Shown here: positions 35,049 to 43,459 of the stretch, one piece after another | Numbering within the stretch: the stretch's first letter is position 1 | Layout of the letters: every line of letters begins with the position of its first letter | Source: Mycolicibacter senuensis | GTDB taxonomy: Bacteria > Actinomycetota > Actinomycetes > Mycobacteriales > Mycobacteriaceae | Assembly (NCBI RefSeq): GCF_002101885.1 | Contig: NZ_LQPS01000018.1 | Coordinates: forward strand, 1-53,081 | Direction of reading: 5' to 3' | Length of the DNA: 53,081 nt | The notes under the pieces: generated by a model | Seen by the model: the letters and a program-made list of their open reading frames with translations, nothing else | Told to the model about the DNA's origin: nothing | Databases searched by the model: none | Translations under genes and position numbers: made by a program

Positions 35049-36378
35049 CGTCCGCCGGAGCGCGGTGGTCATCGGATCTGGAATATCCGGTCTGACAGCA
35101 GGTTTCCGCTTACACCGCCGCGGTTATGACGTGACCGTGCTGGAAAAGGGGCTGGCGGTGGGCGGTAAGATGAGCAGCATTCACCGGGATGGTTTCACCA
35201 TCAATCGGGCCGCCAACATTTTGCCCTCGTCGTATTCGACGATCAGAAGTCTGATCGGTGAGCTGAAACTTTCGGGACAGATCAGCGACATCCCCGGTAT
35301 CCTCGCGATTCCGCGGGGTGGGCAACTCCACCGCATCCGGTCCACCGGTGTTTCGATGCTGACGGACGCTCTTCACACCAACCTGTTCACGCGGCGCAGC
35401 AAGCTCAAGGCGCGCAACCTGCTCATCGACGGACTTCGGATGAAAAAGTACCTCAGCTACGAGAATCTCGGAGCTGCCGCGAAATTCGACAGTCAGACGG
35501 CTGCGCAGTACTGCGACCGCCGGCTGACTTCCGAGCTCGAGGAATTCCTGGTCAACCCACTGCTGCGGGCTCTGTACTGCGCGGAGTCGCACGACGTATC
35601 GGTTGTCGATTTCTTCTTCGCGGCAGTCAATTTCGTCGGATCCGGATTCATGAGCTACCCCTCCGGAATCGGATTCCTTGTCGAGGCGATCGCCCGGCAA
35701 CTCAACGTCGTGACAAACGCCCAAGCGGCCAACGTGACCGAACGGGGCGACGATGTCGTCGTGACGTACGCCGTCGACGGTGCCGAATCCACGCTCACCG
35801 CCGATGCGTGTGTGATCGCAACGCCGGCCACCGAAGTGCCTCAGTTGTTTCCGCAGCTGGACGCAGTGCAACGGGAGATCCTCTGCCACCGGATCGAATA
35901 CGGGACCGCCTATGCCGCACACTTCGCGGTGTCGCGGAAGCCGGATGAGGATGCGATGGTGATCCCGGTACCGACGCCGGTCGACCGTGGCCTATGCGTT
36001 GTCGTGCTGCCGCACAATTTCAGTCGTGGTGCCGCGCCGGACGGGAAGGGCATCGTCAGCACCTACTGGCTCGGCACTTGGTGCGACGATCACAGCGATC
36101 ACGCGGACGCCGATTTGGTGGCGAAGATGCTGCCATCCATCGATAAGGTGTTACCCGGAATTTCGCGCGACGTGGAGTTTTCACACATCGAGCGGTGGCG
36201 GCCGGCGGTCGTTCGCAGCTATCCCGGGATGTACTCCTACGTCGACGACTTCGTCAGTAGGGTCGATCCCCGTTCCAGGGTTCAGCTTGCCGGAGACTAC
36301 ATGAGTGCTTCGAGCACCAACGGATGCGCGACCTCGGCGGAAGTCGCTGCGCAACGTGTGATTCGGGTAGTCGGATGA
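35038..36378 (+). CDS. FAD-dependent oxidoreductase 2, paralogue of the preceding gene
   Basis: A 446-residue flavoprotein built like its neighbour: AVVIGSGISGLTAGFRLHRRGYDVTVLEKG at the N-terminus (GxGxxG at 13-18), then VGGKMSS, and a C-terminal RVQLAGDYMSASSTNGC. The two proteins share AAKFDSQTAAQYCDRR versus AARFDTQTVREYADSR and similar LTRALF/LLRALY segments, so they arose by duplication. They may form a heterodimer or catalyse successive desaturations (inference). ATG 35038 has GGAAGGGG five bases ahead. The stop overlaps the E1-like gene as ATGA. Confidence 0.86.
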   Translation: MSGNVRRSAVVIGSGISGLTAGFRLHRRGYDVTVLEKGLAVGGKMSSIHRDGFTINRAANILPSSYSTIRSLIGELKLSGQISDIPGILAIPRGGQLHRIRSTGVSMLTDALHTNLFTRRSKLKARNLLIDGLRMKKYLSYENLGAAAKFDSQTAAQYCDRRLTSELEEFLVNPLLRALYCAESHDVSVVDFFFAAVNFVGSGFMSYPSGIGFLVEAIARQLNVVTNAQAANVTERGDDVVVTYAVDGAESTLTADACVIATPATEVPQLFPQLDAVQREILCHRIEYGTAYAAHFAVSRKPDEDAMVIPVPTPVDRGLCVVVLPHNFSRGAAPDGKGIVSTYWLGTWCDDHSDHADADLVAKMLPSIDKVLPGISRDVEFSHIERWRPAVVRSYPGMYSYVDDFVSRVDPRSRVQLAGDYMSASSTNGCATSAEVAAQRVIRVVG

Positions 36379-38744
36379 GTATCGGCGCCTTGCCATGCGT
36401 TGACGTCGGAGCATCGTCGCCTCCGACCGAGGTGCTGACCGAGATCGAGCACCGGGTGCTCTGGCTTTCCACAGCGATGATTCATCACGCCAACCGCGTT
36501 CGGCCCAACCCTTCGGGTTTGAAGGTCGGCGGTCATCAGGCTTCGTCATCGTCGATGGTGTCCATCATGACCTCGCTATGGTTCGGCCAACTACGCTCGG
36601 GTGACCGGGTTTCGGTGAAGCCGCACGCTTCACCAGTGCTGCACGCGATCAACTACCTGATCGGTGAACTGGACGAGGAACACCTGACCACGCTGCGTCA
36701 GTTCGGCGGCCTGCAGAGCTACCCGAGCCGTTCCAAAGACCCGGATCCGGTGGACTACTCCACCGGATCGGTCGGAATCGGTGCGACGGCGCCGATCTGG
36801 GGCGCGCTGTCGCGGCGTTACGTTCACTCCAGGTTCTCCGATTCCGACGGGCTGGTCGGGATGGACAGATCATCGGGGTCCGCGCTGGGCCGGCAGTATT
36901 CACTGGTCGGTGATGCCGAGCTGGACGAAGGGGCGGTCTGGGAGGCGATCCTCGATCCCGCGGTCGCCGAACTCGGCGAGCTGGTCTGGATCGTCGACAT
37001 GAATCGCCAATCACTGGACCGCGTGGTCCCGCTGATGGCCGCTGAGCGGTTGGAGCGCATGTTCGGCGGCGCCGGTTGGCAGGTGATCACCTGCCGGTTC
37101 GGCCGGCTGCTGGAGTCTTTGTTCCTCCGCAGCGGAGGGGCGGCGCTGCGGGCTCGAATTCTGTCGATGCCCAACCCGGAATATCAGCGGTTGCTGCGAC
37201 ATTCGGCCGACCAGCTGCGCGGGCGGCTGCCGGGAGACGGCGAGGGTAGTGCCGAGATTCGCCGATTGGTCACCGAACTCGACGACGCGACGTTGTTGGC
37301 GGCGATCCGAGACCTCGGCGGACACGATCTGGAAGTATTGCGGGAGGCCTACCGGCAGATCGATGACACCCGGCCAACGGTGATCATCGCCTATACGATC
37401 AAGGGTTACGGCCTGCCGACCCACGGCCATCCACAGAATCATTCATCGCTACTGACAGTAGACGAGTACCAAGAGCTTGCGACGGGTATGCGAATGGATC
37501 CGGATCGGCCATGGCGGCGATTCGATCACAGCTCCGCAGCGGGGCGACTGTGTGCCGCGACCCGTGAGCGGTTGAGACGCCCGCGCATCGCGGAGTCAGC
37601 ACCGCCGCCCGTACCGACCGATTTCGGACACACCCCCGCCGGCATGATGGCCACCCAGGCAGCACTGGGCCGCGCGTTGCTGGACCTGTCCAGACAAGCG
37701 GTTGACGTCGCCGAGCGAGTTGTCACGGTGAGCCCCGATGTCAGCTCCACCACGAACCTGGCCGGGTGGTTGAACAAGGTAGGAATATGGTCACCGACCG
37801 AGCGGCGTGACTGGTTCGATGACGACGGCGAAAGCCTGGTGCGTTGGCGGGAGAGGCCGACCGGGCAACACATGCAACTCGGGATTGCCGAGACGAACCT
37901 GGTGGGGCTGATCGGCGAGTTGGGCGCCACGTGGAGCAGGTGGCGGCAGCCACTGTTCCCCATCGGGGTGCTCTACGATCCGTTCGTTGAACGTGCTTTG
38001 GAACCTTGGTCTTTCGGCATCTATGCCGGTGGGCAGTCGATCTTGGTCGGCACGCCCTCGGGTGTCACATTGGCCGCTGAAGGCGGCGCACACCAGTCGA
38101 TCAAAACCCCGTCGATCGGTATCGAACAGCCCAACTGTGTCGGGTACGAGCCGGCCTTCGCCGTCGACGTCGAATGGATCCTGTTGTCCTGCTTGGCCCG
38201 GCTGGGCCGGCCCGGCGGCAGTTCGTCGTACTTGAGATTGTCGACCAGGCCGGTCCCCCAGAAGCTCGCCGGCATTCCCGGCGATCCCGGGGCCCGCGAT
38301 CGGCGCCGAAGGCAGGTCATCGCCGGCGCATATGTGCTGCGGCGGGCGATCCGGCCCGCCGTGACATTGGTCGGGATGGGTGCAATAGTCCCCGAACTGC
38401 TCAACGCGGGAGAACGGCTCGGCCGCCAGGGCATCGACGCGGACATCGTATGCGTCACCAGTCCCGGGCTGCTGTTCGAGGCGATGCAGGCACGTCGCGG
38501 CCTGGGCGAGGCCCGGAGCTGGATCATCGATCAGGTGTTTCCCGCCGACCGCGCCGCGCCGATGGTGACTGCCCTCGACGGCCACCCGCACACCCTGGCG
38601 TTTCTGACTGGGATCAACCAGGTGGCCGGCGTAGCACTGGGCGTCAGTCGCTTTGGGCAGGCCGGCGCCCTCGACGATGTGTATCGCTATCACGAGATCG
38701 ACGCCGACAGCATTGTGCGCGCCGCGCTGGACCTGACGGGCTGA
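36375..38744 (+). CDS. Stand-alone pyruvate-dehydrogenase-E1-like (transketolase-fold) enzyme
   Basis: A 789-residue thiamine-diphosphate enzyme of the AceE (homodimeric E1) family, about 100 residues shorter than E. coli AceE. KVGGHQASSSSMVSIMTSLWF and SVKPHASPVLHAINYLIGEL match the AceE N-terminal His segments. GDAELDEG (179-186) with Asn210 is the ThDP/Mg motif, and LGIAETNL near residue 505 supplies the cofactor-activating Glu. TPSGVTLAAEGGAHQSI matches the AceE loop. There is no E2 or E3 gene nearby, so it probably does not feed a dehydrogenase complex. It may decarboxylate or cleave another 2-oxo or 2-hydroxyacyl compound. It overlaps FAD enzyme 2 as ATGA. Confidence 0.88.
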   Translation: MSIGALPCVDVGASSPPTEVLTEIEHRVLWLSTAMIHHANRVRPNPSGLKVGGHQASSSSMVSIMTSLWFGQLRSGDRVSVKPHASPVLHAINYLIGELDEEHLTTLRQFGGLQSYPSRSKDPDPVDYSTGSVGIGATAPIWGALSRRYVHSRFSDSDGLVGMDRSSGSALGRQYSLVGDAELDEGAVWEAILDPAVAELGELVWIVDMNRQSLDRVVPLMAAERLERMFGGAGWQVITCRFGRLLESLFLRSGGAALRARILSMPNPEYQRLLRHSADQLRGRLPGDGEGSAEIRRLVTELDDATLLAAIRDLGGHDLEVLREAYRQIDDTRPTVIIAYTIKGYGLPTHGHPQNHSSLLTVDEYQELATGMRMDPDRPWRRFDHSSAAGRLCAATRERLRRPRIAESAPPPVPTDFGHTPAGMMATQAALGRALLDLSRQAVDVAERVVTVSPDVSSTTNLAGWLNKVGIWSPTERRDWFDDDGESLVRWRERPTGQHMQLGIAETNLVGLIGELGATWSRWRQPLFPIGVLYDPFVERALEPWSFGIYAGGQSILVGTPSGVTLAAEGGAHQSIKTPSIGIEQPNCVGYEPAFAVDVEWILLSCLARLGRPGGSSSYLRLSTRPVPQKLAGIPGDPGARDRRRRQVIAGAYVLRRAIRPAVTLVGMGAIVPELLNAGERLGRQGIDADIVCVTSPGLLFEAMQARRGLGEARSWIIDQVFPADRAAPMVTALDGHPHTLAFLTGINQVAGVALGVSRFGQAGALDDVYRYHEIDADSIVRAALDLTG

Positions 38745-38778
38745 GCACGACCGCCGGCAGCGCGATGATCAGCCGCGA

Positions 38779-38793
38779 GAGCCGCCCCGGCTC
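38779..38793. terminator. Candidate small terminator hairpin
   Basis: GAGCCG (38779-38784) and CGGCTC (38788-38793) form a 6-base stem with a 3-base loop in the 59-base gap between the E1-like gene and the converging ferredoxin gene. Confidence 0.4.
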
Positions 38794-38803
38794 CCGTATT
38801 GCG

Positions 38804-39001
38804 TCAGTCGTCGATCTCCATCGAGATCGCCCTTTCGGGGCATGCGATCACGGCCTCGTCGACCTGGTCTTTCAGCGTGTCGGAGACGTCTTGGTCCAGC
38901 ACGTACCCCTTGCCCTGGTCGTCCATCCCGAACACTTCTGGGCAGATCGTCACGCACCGCGCATGCCCCTGGCACCGCCCACCGTCAATCGTCACCTGCA
39001 C
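38804..39001 (-). CDS. [3Fe-4S]-type ferredoxin, P450 partner
   Basis: A 65-residue ferredoxin. Cluster residues are CQGHARCVTICP and, near the end, ACPERAI. The pattern is C-x2-H-x2-C-x3-CP...C, with His where a four-iron cluster would need Cys, so a [3Fe-4S] or altered cluster is expected, as in mycobacterial ferredoxins beside P450 genes. It passes electrons to a P450, most likely the divergent one at 39196 and perhaps also that at 30830. No ferredoxin reductase is in the window. The start is GTG 39001 (GTG 38995 is an alternative); upstream residues in the frame are not ferredoxin-like. Confidence 0.9.
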   Translation of the reverse strand: MQVTIDGGRCQGHARCVTICPEVFGMDDQGKGYVLDQDVSDTLKDQVDEAVIACPERAISMEIDD

Positions 39002-39056
39002 AGCCGCACCTCCGGTTCGCCAACGTGTCCAGAATTCCAGCTTTATCCCGCACCGG

Positions 39057-39086
39057 ATGTTAGCCGACACTGTTTGGTTTTGTCTA
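39057..39086 (-). promoter_or_regulatory. Ferredoxin promoter with candidate TetR operator (site C)
   Basis: On the minus strand: TAGACA (39086-39081), 18 bases, TAACAT (39062-39057). The spacer contains CAAACAGTGTCGG (39076-39064), one base from the -10. The left half CAAAC is perfect; the right half is degenerate. Confidence 0.65.
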
Positions 39087-39133
39087 CAACGGCATTGGCC
39101 TTGGGTAAGCTGATTTCGTACGAGGTAAAACGC

Positions 39134-39163
39134 TTGTACAAACGAACGCTGCTCGTTTATGCT
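39134..39163 (+). promoter_or_regulatory. Second P450 promoter with candidate TetR operator (site H)
   Basis: TTGTAC (39134-39139), 18 bases, TATGCT (39158-39163). The spacer contains CGAACGCTGCTCG (39143-39155), nested in a longer inverted repeat AAACGA-N7-TCGTTT (39140-39158). The TTG start of the P450 is 33 bases after the -10. This promoter and site C lie back to back, so ferredoxin and P450 each have their own operator. Confidence 0.68.
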
Positions 39164-39195
39164 GACACCCGACCGGCCACTGGAGGAGCGGAACA

Positions 39196-40410
39196 TTGAC
39201 CACTAAGTCCACACCTCATCCCGAGGACATCGTCGACCACTACGACATGTGGGATCCCGCACACGAGGCGATCAAGTGGGACGTCTTCGCCTACGCCCGG
39301 CAGAAATGCCCGGTGTTCCACACCTCCGCCGATGGCGGCGGCCAGCACGTGGTCACCAAGTATCACGATGCCCGACAGGTGCTCGAGGACACCGAGACCT
39401 TTTCGTCGACAGGCGTCAATCCTCGCGGGGCTTCCCCGGTTCCGCTGAACCCCCTGGATGCCGATCCACCGTTCCAGCCCGAACTGCGGCGGCTGCTGAA
39501 CCCGCTGTTCACCAGAACCTCTTTCCAGCGGCACGAAGCCGGGCTGCGCCGCGACGCACAAGAGTTGATCGAGCGGTTCATCGACAGGGGCGAGTTCGAC
39601 TTCATCTCCGAGTACGCCGCACCGTTCGTCGGCAATGCGCTGGCCAAGCTCGCCTTCAACGAACAAGATCCCGAGAAGATGAAGCAAGCCGCAGACATCG
39701 TGATCCGGGTGGCAGCCGAGGCAACCGACGAGGCGTTCTTCGAGCTCGCGGTCCTGGCCGGCCAATATCTCGCTGAACGAGAAGACAATCCCGTCGATGC
39801 GGACGATGTTCTCAACGCGGTCACAACCGGCACGATCGGCCCGGACGAACGGCCACTGACCGACGACGAGCGCCTGGGCGTGATGACGGTGCTGTTCCTC
39901 GGCGGTCTCGACACCACTCGAGGGGCGCTCGGATCGATCGCCTGGCATGTCGCCACCGCACCCGAACTCGAGCAGCGCCTGCGTGATCCACACTGGATCC
40001 GGCAGGACATGGACGAGTTCATCCGGCTCACATCCCCGGTCGCCTGTCTCGGGCGGCGCGTGACCGCCGATGTCGAACTCGGCGGTGTTCGCATCCCCAA
40101 AGGGGACCAGGTCTTGATCCGCTACGACTCGGCCAACCGGGACGAGGACCAGTTCGAGAACCCTGATCGCCTGAATTTCGATGTCCGCCGTCCCGGCAAC
40201 ATGGGGTTCGGACTGGGGCTGCACCGCTGCCTGGGTGTCCACTTTGCCAGGATTCAGATCACCATCGCCTTCGACGAACTGTTCAAACAGATCACAAACC
40301 TGCGCCTTGCCGATCCAACGGATGACGTGCGATGGGCGGCTGGAATCGCCAACGGCCCGGAGTCGCTGCGTCTGAGATTCGACCGTCACACTCCACCACA
40401 GGAGTCCTGA
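39196..40410 (+). CDS. Cytochrome P450 (second of two)
   Basis: A 404-residue P450. The I-helix motif is LGGLDTTR (235-242), the ExxR motif is EFIR (274-277), and the heme loop GFGLGLHRCLG carries the thiolate Cys345. The start is TTG 39196 with GGAGGAG eight bases upstream. It is transcribed away from the ferredoxin gene, its likely electron donor. It should hydroxylate a pathway intermediate. It is the last gene of the putative regulon, and beyond it gene content changes to unrelated functions. Confidence 0.94.
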   Translation: MTTKSTPHPEDIVDHYDMWDPAHEAIKWDVFAYARQKCPVFHTSADGGGQHVVTKYHDARQVLEDTETFSSTGVNPRGASPVPLNPLDADPPFQPELRRLLNPLFTRTSFQRHEAGLRRDAQELIERFIDRGEFDFISEYAAPFVGNALAKLAFNEQDPEKMKQAADIVIRVAAEATDEAFFELAVLAGQYLAEREDNPVDADDVLNAVTTGTIGPDERPLTDDERLGVMTVLFLGGLDTTRGALGSIAWHVATAPELEQRLRDPHWIRQDMDEFIRLTSPVACLGRRVTADVELGGVRIPKGDQVLIRYDSANRDEDQFENPDRLNFDVRRPGNMGFGLGLHRCLGVHFARIQITIAFDELFKQITNLRLADPTDDVRWAAGIANGPESLRLRFDRHTPPQES

Positions 40411-40450
40411 ATTCGGCTGGTGCAGTCCTGATGTCGGCGCTCGGTCCGCG

Positions 40451-41284
40451 CTATTTCGCCTTGCGCAGCCCGCCCGCCAGCGCAACCGCAACTCCGATCA
40501 GCACCAGCACCGCACCGGCCGCCAGGGTCAGATTGAGCCACTGGTGCAGGCTGGCTTCGGCCACGTCGGCCATCGCGTCGGCGATGCGGCGGATGTCGCC
40601 GGTCGCCTGATTGAGTACCTGGTTCAGGTAGCGCCGCGCCACCTCGATCCCCGACCAGCCCGCCGCGCCCGCCAGCAGCCCCGAAACGCCCAGGCTCGCC
40701 AACGCCCTGCCACGATGCCGCGACGCGGCGATCGTCAAGGCGGCACACAACCCGGTCAACGCCACCAGCACCAGACTCAGCGACGGTCCCCACACCGCGA
40801 GGCGGTGTAATCCGCCGGGCCGCGCCACCTCGGTGGACGTCGGCGTCAGCGGCACGGTCATCGACGTCGGCAGTGCGACGTTGAAGTCGCCCAACAGCTG
40901 CGCAAACGCCTTGTCCCGCAACATCGGCACCACGTCGATCTCCCACGGGCCGGTGTCGTCGCCGCTGAGCAGCCAGTCATGCCCGTCGCGGTTGAGCGTC
41001 TCGAACTGTGCCGGAAACGACGGGCCGGCGGTGTATTCGGCGGCGGCCTCCCGCACCGGGGAGGGGTTGATGGGGAAGCCTTGCGCACGGATCAGTCGAA
41101 CCGCCTGGGAGCTCAGCTCGGCGGCGACCGCATCCTGCAGGGCCGGTTGAGCCGCGGCCCGCTGCGCCAGCCGTGCGTAGCCGTCGCCGTCGATGAGGTT
41201 GCACTGCGCCCAGGCCGTCGGCAGTGTCACCGCCAAGGTCACCGTGGCCAGCAACCAGAACAAGGCGGCGGTCAGGAACCGCAC
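40451..41284 (-). CDS. Membrane protein of unknown function
   Basis: A 277-residue protein. An N-terminal anchor or signal (FLTAALFWLLATVTLAVTLPTAWA) is followed by an extracytoplasmic stretch of about 140 residues (QCNLIDGDGYARLAQRAA onward, with SFPAQFETLNRDGHDWLLSGD). Two or three membrane helices follow (WGPSLSLVLVALTGLCAALTIA, WLNLTLAAGAVLVLIGVAVALAGG), then a basic end GLRKAK. No family is recognised. The GTG at 41284 overlaps the aldehyde dehydrogenase stop as TAGTG, so it is translated with that enzyme. Confidence 0.8.
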   Translation of the reverse strand: MRFLTAALFWLLATVTLAVTLPTAWAQCNLIDGDGYARLAQRAAAQPALQDAVAAELSSQAVRLIRAQGFPINPSPVREAAAEYTAGPSFPAQFETLNRDGHDWLLSGDDTGPWEIDVVPMLRDKAFAQLLGDFNVALPTSMTVPLTPTSTEVARPGGLHRLAVWGPSLSLVLVALTGLCAALTIAASRHRGRALASLGVSGLLAGAAGWSGIEVARRYLNQVLNQATGDIRRIADAMADVAEASLHQWLNLTLAAGAVLVLIGVAVALAGGLRKAK

Positions 41285-42807
41285 TACTTGGCCGTGCGGC
41301 GCGGGCGCGCCAGCGCCATCCGGGTCATCAGGCCGTTCATCCGGGCCAGCGCCTTGAGCGAGTTGTGGTAGTAGTTTCCGCCCGCGCCGACGCTGGTGCG
41401 CGGCGACACGACCGCCTCCTGCCGGCAGAACTTCCGGATCCCGTCGAGGCCGCCGAAGCGCGCCCCGATACCCGACGTCTTCCAGCCGCCCATCGGCGCC
41501 GTCGTGCACATCAGGTTGGCGATCACGTCGTTGATGTTCACCGCACCGCAATCCAACTGGATCGCAATGTCTTTGGCCCGGGCCACGTCACCGGAGAACA
41601 CCGAGGCGCTCAGCCCGTAGGGGCTGTCGTTGGAAAGCCGGATGGCCTCCTCGACGCTGCCGACCTTCATGATCGGCAGCGTCGGGCCGAAGGTCTCCTC
41701 GGTCATGCAGGCCATCGAGTGGTCGACGTCGACCAGGACGGTGGGCGGGTAGAAACTGCCCGCCCCGCCTGCGCGCTCACCGCCGGTCAGCGCGCGCGCC
41801 CCCGCGGCCAGCGCCTCTTTGACGTGCCGTTCGGTGACGGCCAGTTGCTGATCGTTGATCAGGGCCCCGAAGTGGGTGCCCTCGCCGGCGCCCATCTGCA
41901 GGGCCTGCACGTCGCGGACGACCGCGGCGACGAACTTGTCGTAGACGGGTTCGAGCACGTACACCCGCTCGACCGAGACACAGGTCTGTCCCGCGTTGAA
42001 CATCGCGCCCCACACCGCGGCGTGCGCGGCCAGGTCGATGTCGGCGTCCTCGCACACGATCATCGGGTCTTTGCCACCCAGCTCGAGGCTGAACGGCACC
42101 AGTCGCTGCGCGGCCCGCTCGGCCACCTTGCGCCCGGTGGCCGTCGACCCGGTGAACTGCACGTAGTCGGAGTTGTCGATGACGACTTCGGCCACTTCGC
42201 GCGCACCCTGGACCACCGCGAACACGTCGGGGCCGCCGGCCTGCTGCCAGCCTTCGCGCAGCAGCTCAGCGGTGAGCGGGGTCTGCTCGGACGGCTTGAG
42301 CAGCACCGCGCAACCGGCCGCCAACGCACCGATCGCGTCCATCAACGCGTTGGCCACCGGGTAGTTCCACGGCGCGATCACCCCGACGACCGGCCGGGGC
42401 CGGTAGTGCACTGCGACCTTCTTGATCGCCATCAGCGGCAGCGAGGCGGGCCGGGACTCCGGTGCCATCGCCTTGTCCATCACCTTGATGACGTAGGACA
42501 GGATCATGATCAGCAACGGCACCTCTTGGGCGGCGTCGGTGCTGGACTTGCCGGTCTCGGCGATCAGCATCTTCTCGATCTGGTCCCGGTTCTCACCGAG
42601 CCAGACCGCGTACCGGGCCAGTGTTCTGGCCCGGCCCTTGGCGCCGCGCCCCTCCCAGTCGCGCTGGGCGGTGCGCAGTCCGGCGGCGATCGCGTCGATC
42701 TCGGACGCATCGGTCCAGCGGACCTCCCCGGCGGACTCCCCGGTGGCGGGGTTGAGCACGGAGTCGGTGCCGGACAAAGCGGTGGCAGCAGGCGTGGTGG
42801 CGGTCAT
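41284..42807 (-). CDS. Aldehyde dehydrogenase family protein
   Basis: A 507-residue NAD(P)-dependent aldehyde dehydrogenase. APWNYPVANALMD is the cofactor-site segment, FTGSTATGR the Rossmann turn, LELGGKDP carries the general-base Glu and FNAGQTCVS the catalytic Cys. GWKTSGIGARFG is the usual C-terminal motif. The active site is complete. It resembles the succinate-semialdehyde type, but the aldehyde is not determined. ATG 42807 or ATG 42816 may be used. It is first in a two-gene operon with the membrane protein. Confidence 0.92.
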   Translation of the reverse strand: MTATTPAATALSGTDSVLNPATGESAGEVRWTDASEIDAIAAGLRTAQRDWEGRGAKGRARTLARYAVWLGENRDQIEKMLIAETGKSSTDAAQEVPLLIMILSYVIKVMDKAMAPESRPASLPLMAIKKVAVHYRPRPVVGVIAPWNYPVANALMDAIGALAAGCAVLLKPSEQTPLTAELLREGWQQAGGPDVFAVVQGAREVAEVVIDNSDYVQFTGSTATGRKVAERAAQRLVPFSLELGGKDPMIVCEDADIDLAAHAAVWGAMFNAGQTCVSVERVYVLEPVYDKFVAAVVRDVQALQMGAGEGTHFGALINDQQLAVTERHVKEALAAGARALTGGERAGGAGSFYPPTVLVDVDHSMACMTEETFGPTLPIMKVGSVEEAIRLSNDSPYGLSASVFSGDVARAKDIAIQLDCGAVNINDVIANLMCTTAPMGGWKTSGIGARFGGLDGIRKFCRQEAVVSPRTSVGAGGNYYHNSLKALARMNGLMTRMALARPRRTAK

Positions 42808-42861
42808 GCGCGCCATGTTAGTCCTGATTGTGATCCGGGTCGCACCGGGCCTCGACAGGTG

Positions 42862-43392
42862 TCAAGTTTTTCTGTCCGGGGCTTCTGCGATCAAGCCCCG
42901 CAGGTATGCGGCCTGCCCCAGATGCTGGGCGCAGTCGTCGATGATGCTGACCAGCCGCACGCTCGCGGTGACCGGCGGATCCCAGTGGGTGTCGACGACC
43001 CGGGCCAGTTCGTCGGGGGTGACACCGTCGAGGTAGTCCAGGGTCAGCTGGTGCACGGCGCGGTAGTAGCCCGCCAATAGCTGCGCCGGGGCGTGGACCT
43101 TCGCGACGTCGGCCGGGCTGTGGCCGTACCCGCTGTCATCGCGCGGCAGGTCCAGGCCGAACCGGTCCACCCAGCCGTCGCAGGTCCACACCTGTTCGAC
43201 GCCGGCGACCTGGGCGATCTGGATGTCCTGCACCCGGGCGCTGTGCCACAGCAGCCAGGCGATGCTGTTGGCTTGTGGACTCGGCCGATAGTCGGCCACC
43301 GCGTCGGTGAGATCGCCGGTGAGTTCGTCGGCGTGTTCGACCAACCGCGTGAACGCGTCGCGGAGCAGTTCCTGTAACGCGGCATCGGTCAC
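42862..43392 (-). CDS. DinB-like / DUF664 putative thiol-transferase-type protein
   Basis: A 176-residue helical protein of the DinB/MDMPI superfamily. His50 in AWLLWHSARVQDIQ, and the His of DDCAQHLGQAAYLRG near residue 158, fit the conserved metal-binding histidines; a third may be that of VVDTHWDPP. Related actinobacterial proteins include mycothiol-dependent enzymes. The start is GTG 43392 because GGAGG lies five bases upstream; the frame to 43494 overlaps the next gene. The exact reaction is unknown. Confidence 0.8.
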   Translation of the reverse strand: MTDAALQELLRDAFTRLVEHADELTGDLTDAVADYRPSPQANSIAWLLWHSARVQDIQIAQVAGVEQVWTCDGWVDRFGLDLPRDDSGYGHSPADVAKVHAPAQLLAGYYRAVHQLTLDYLDGVTPDELARVVDTHWDPPVTASVRLVSIIDDCAQHLGQAAYLRGLIAEAPDRKT

Positions 43393-43459
43393 GGGGACCT
43401 CCGGGATGCCGTCGGGCTCATCGTCGACTCCTTCCCGGCATTGACAGATCTTCCCGGCA

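Noticed and set aside
33660..36378. HemY protoporphyrinogen oxidase for haem synthesis
   Set aside because: Fold resemblance only. There are two copies, no hem neighbours, and both are overlapped with a ThDP enzyme.
41224..43080. Long open frame (618 codons) on the plus strand
   Set aside because: It lies antisense to a complete aldehyde dehydrogenase and the DinB-like gene, is low-complexity in Arg/Gly/His and matches no family. It is a GC-rich shadow.
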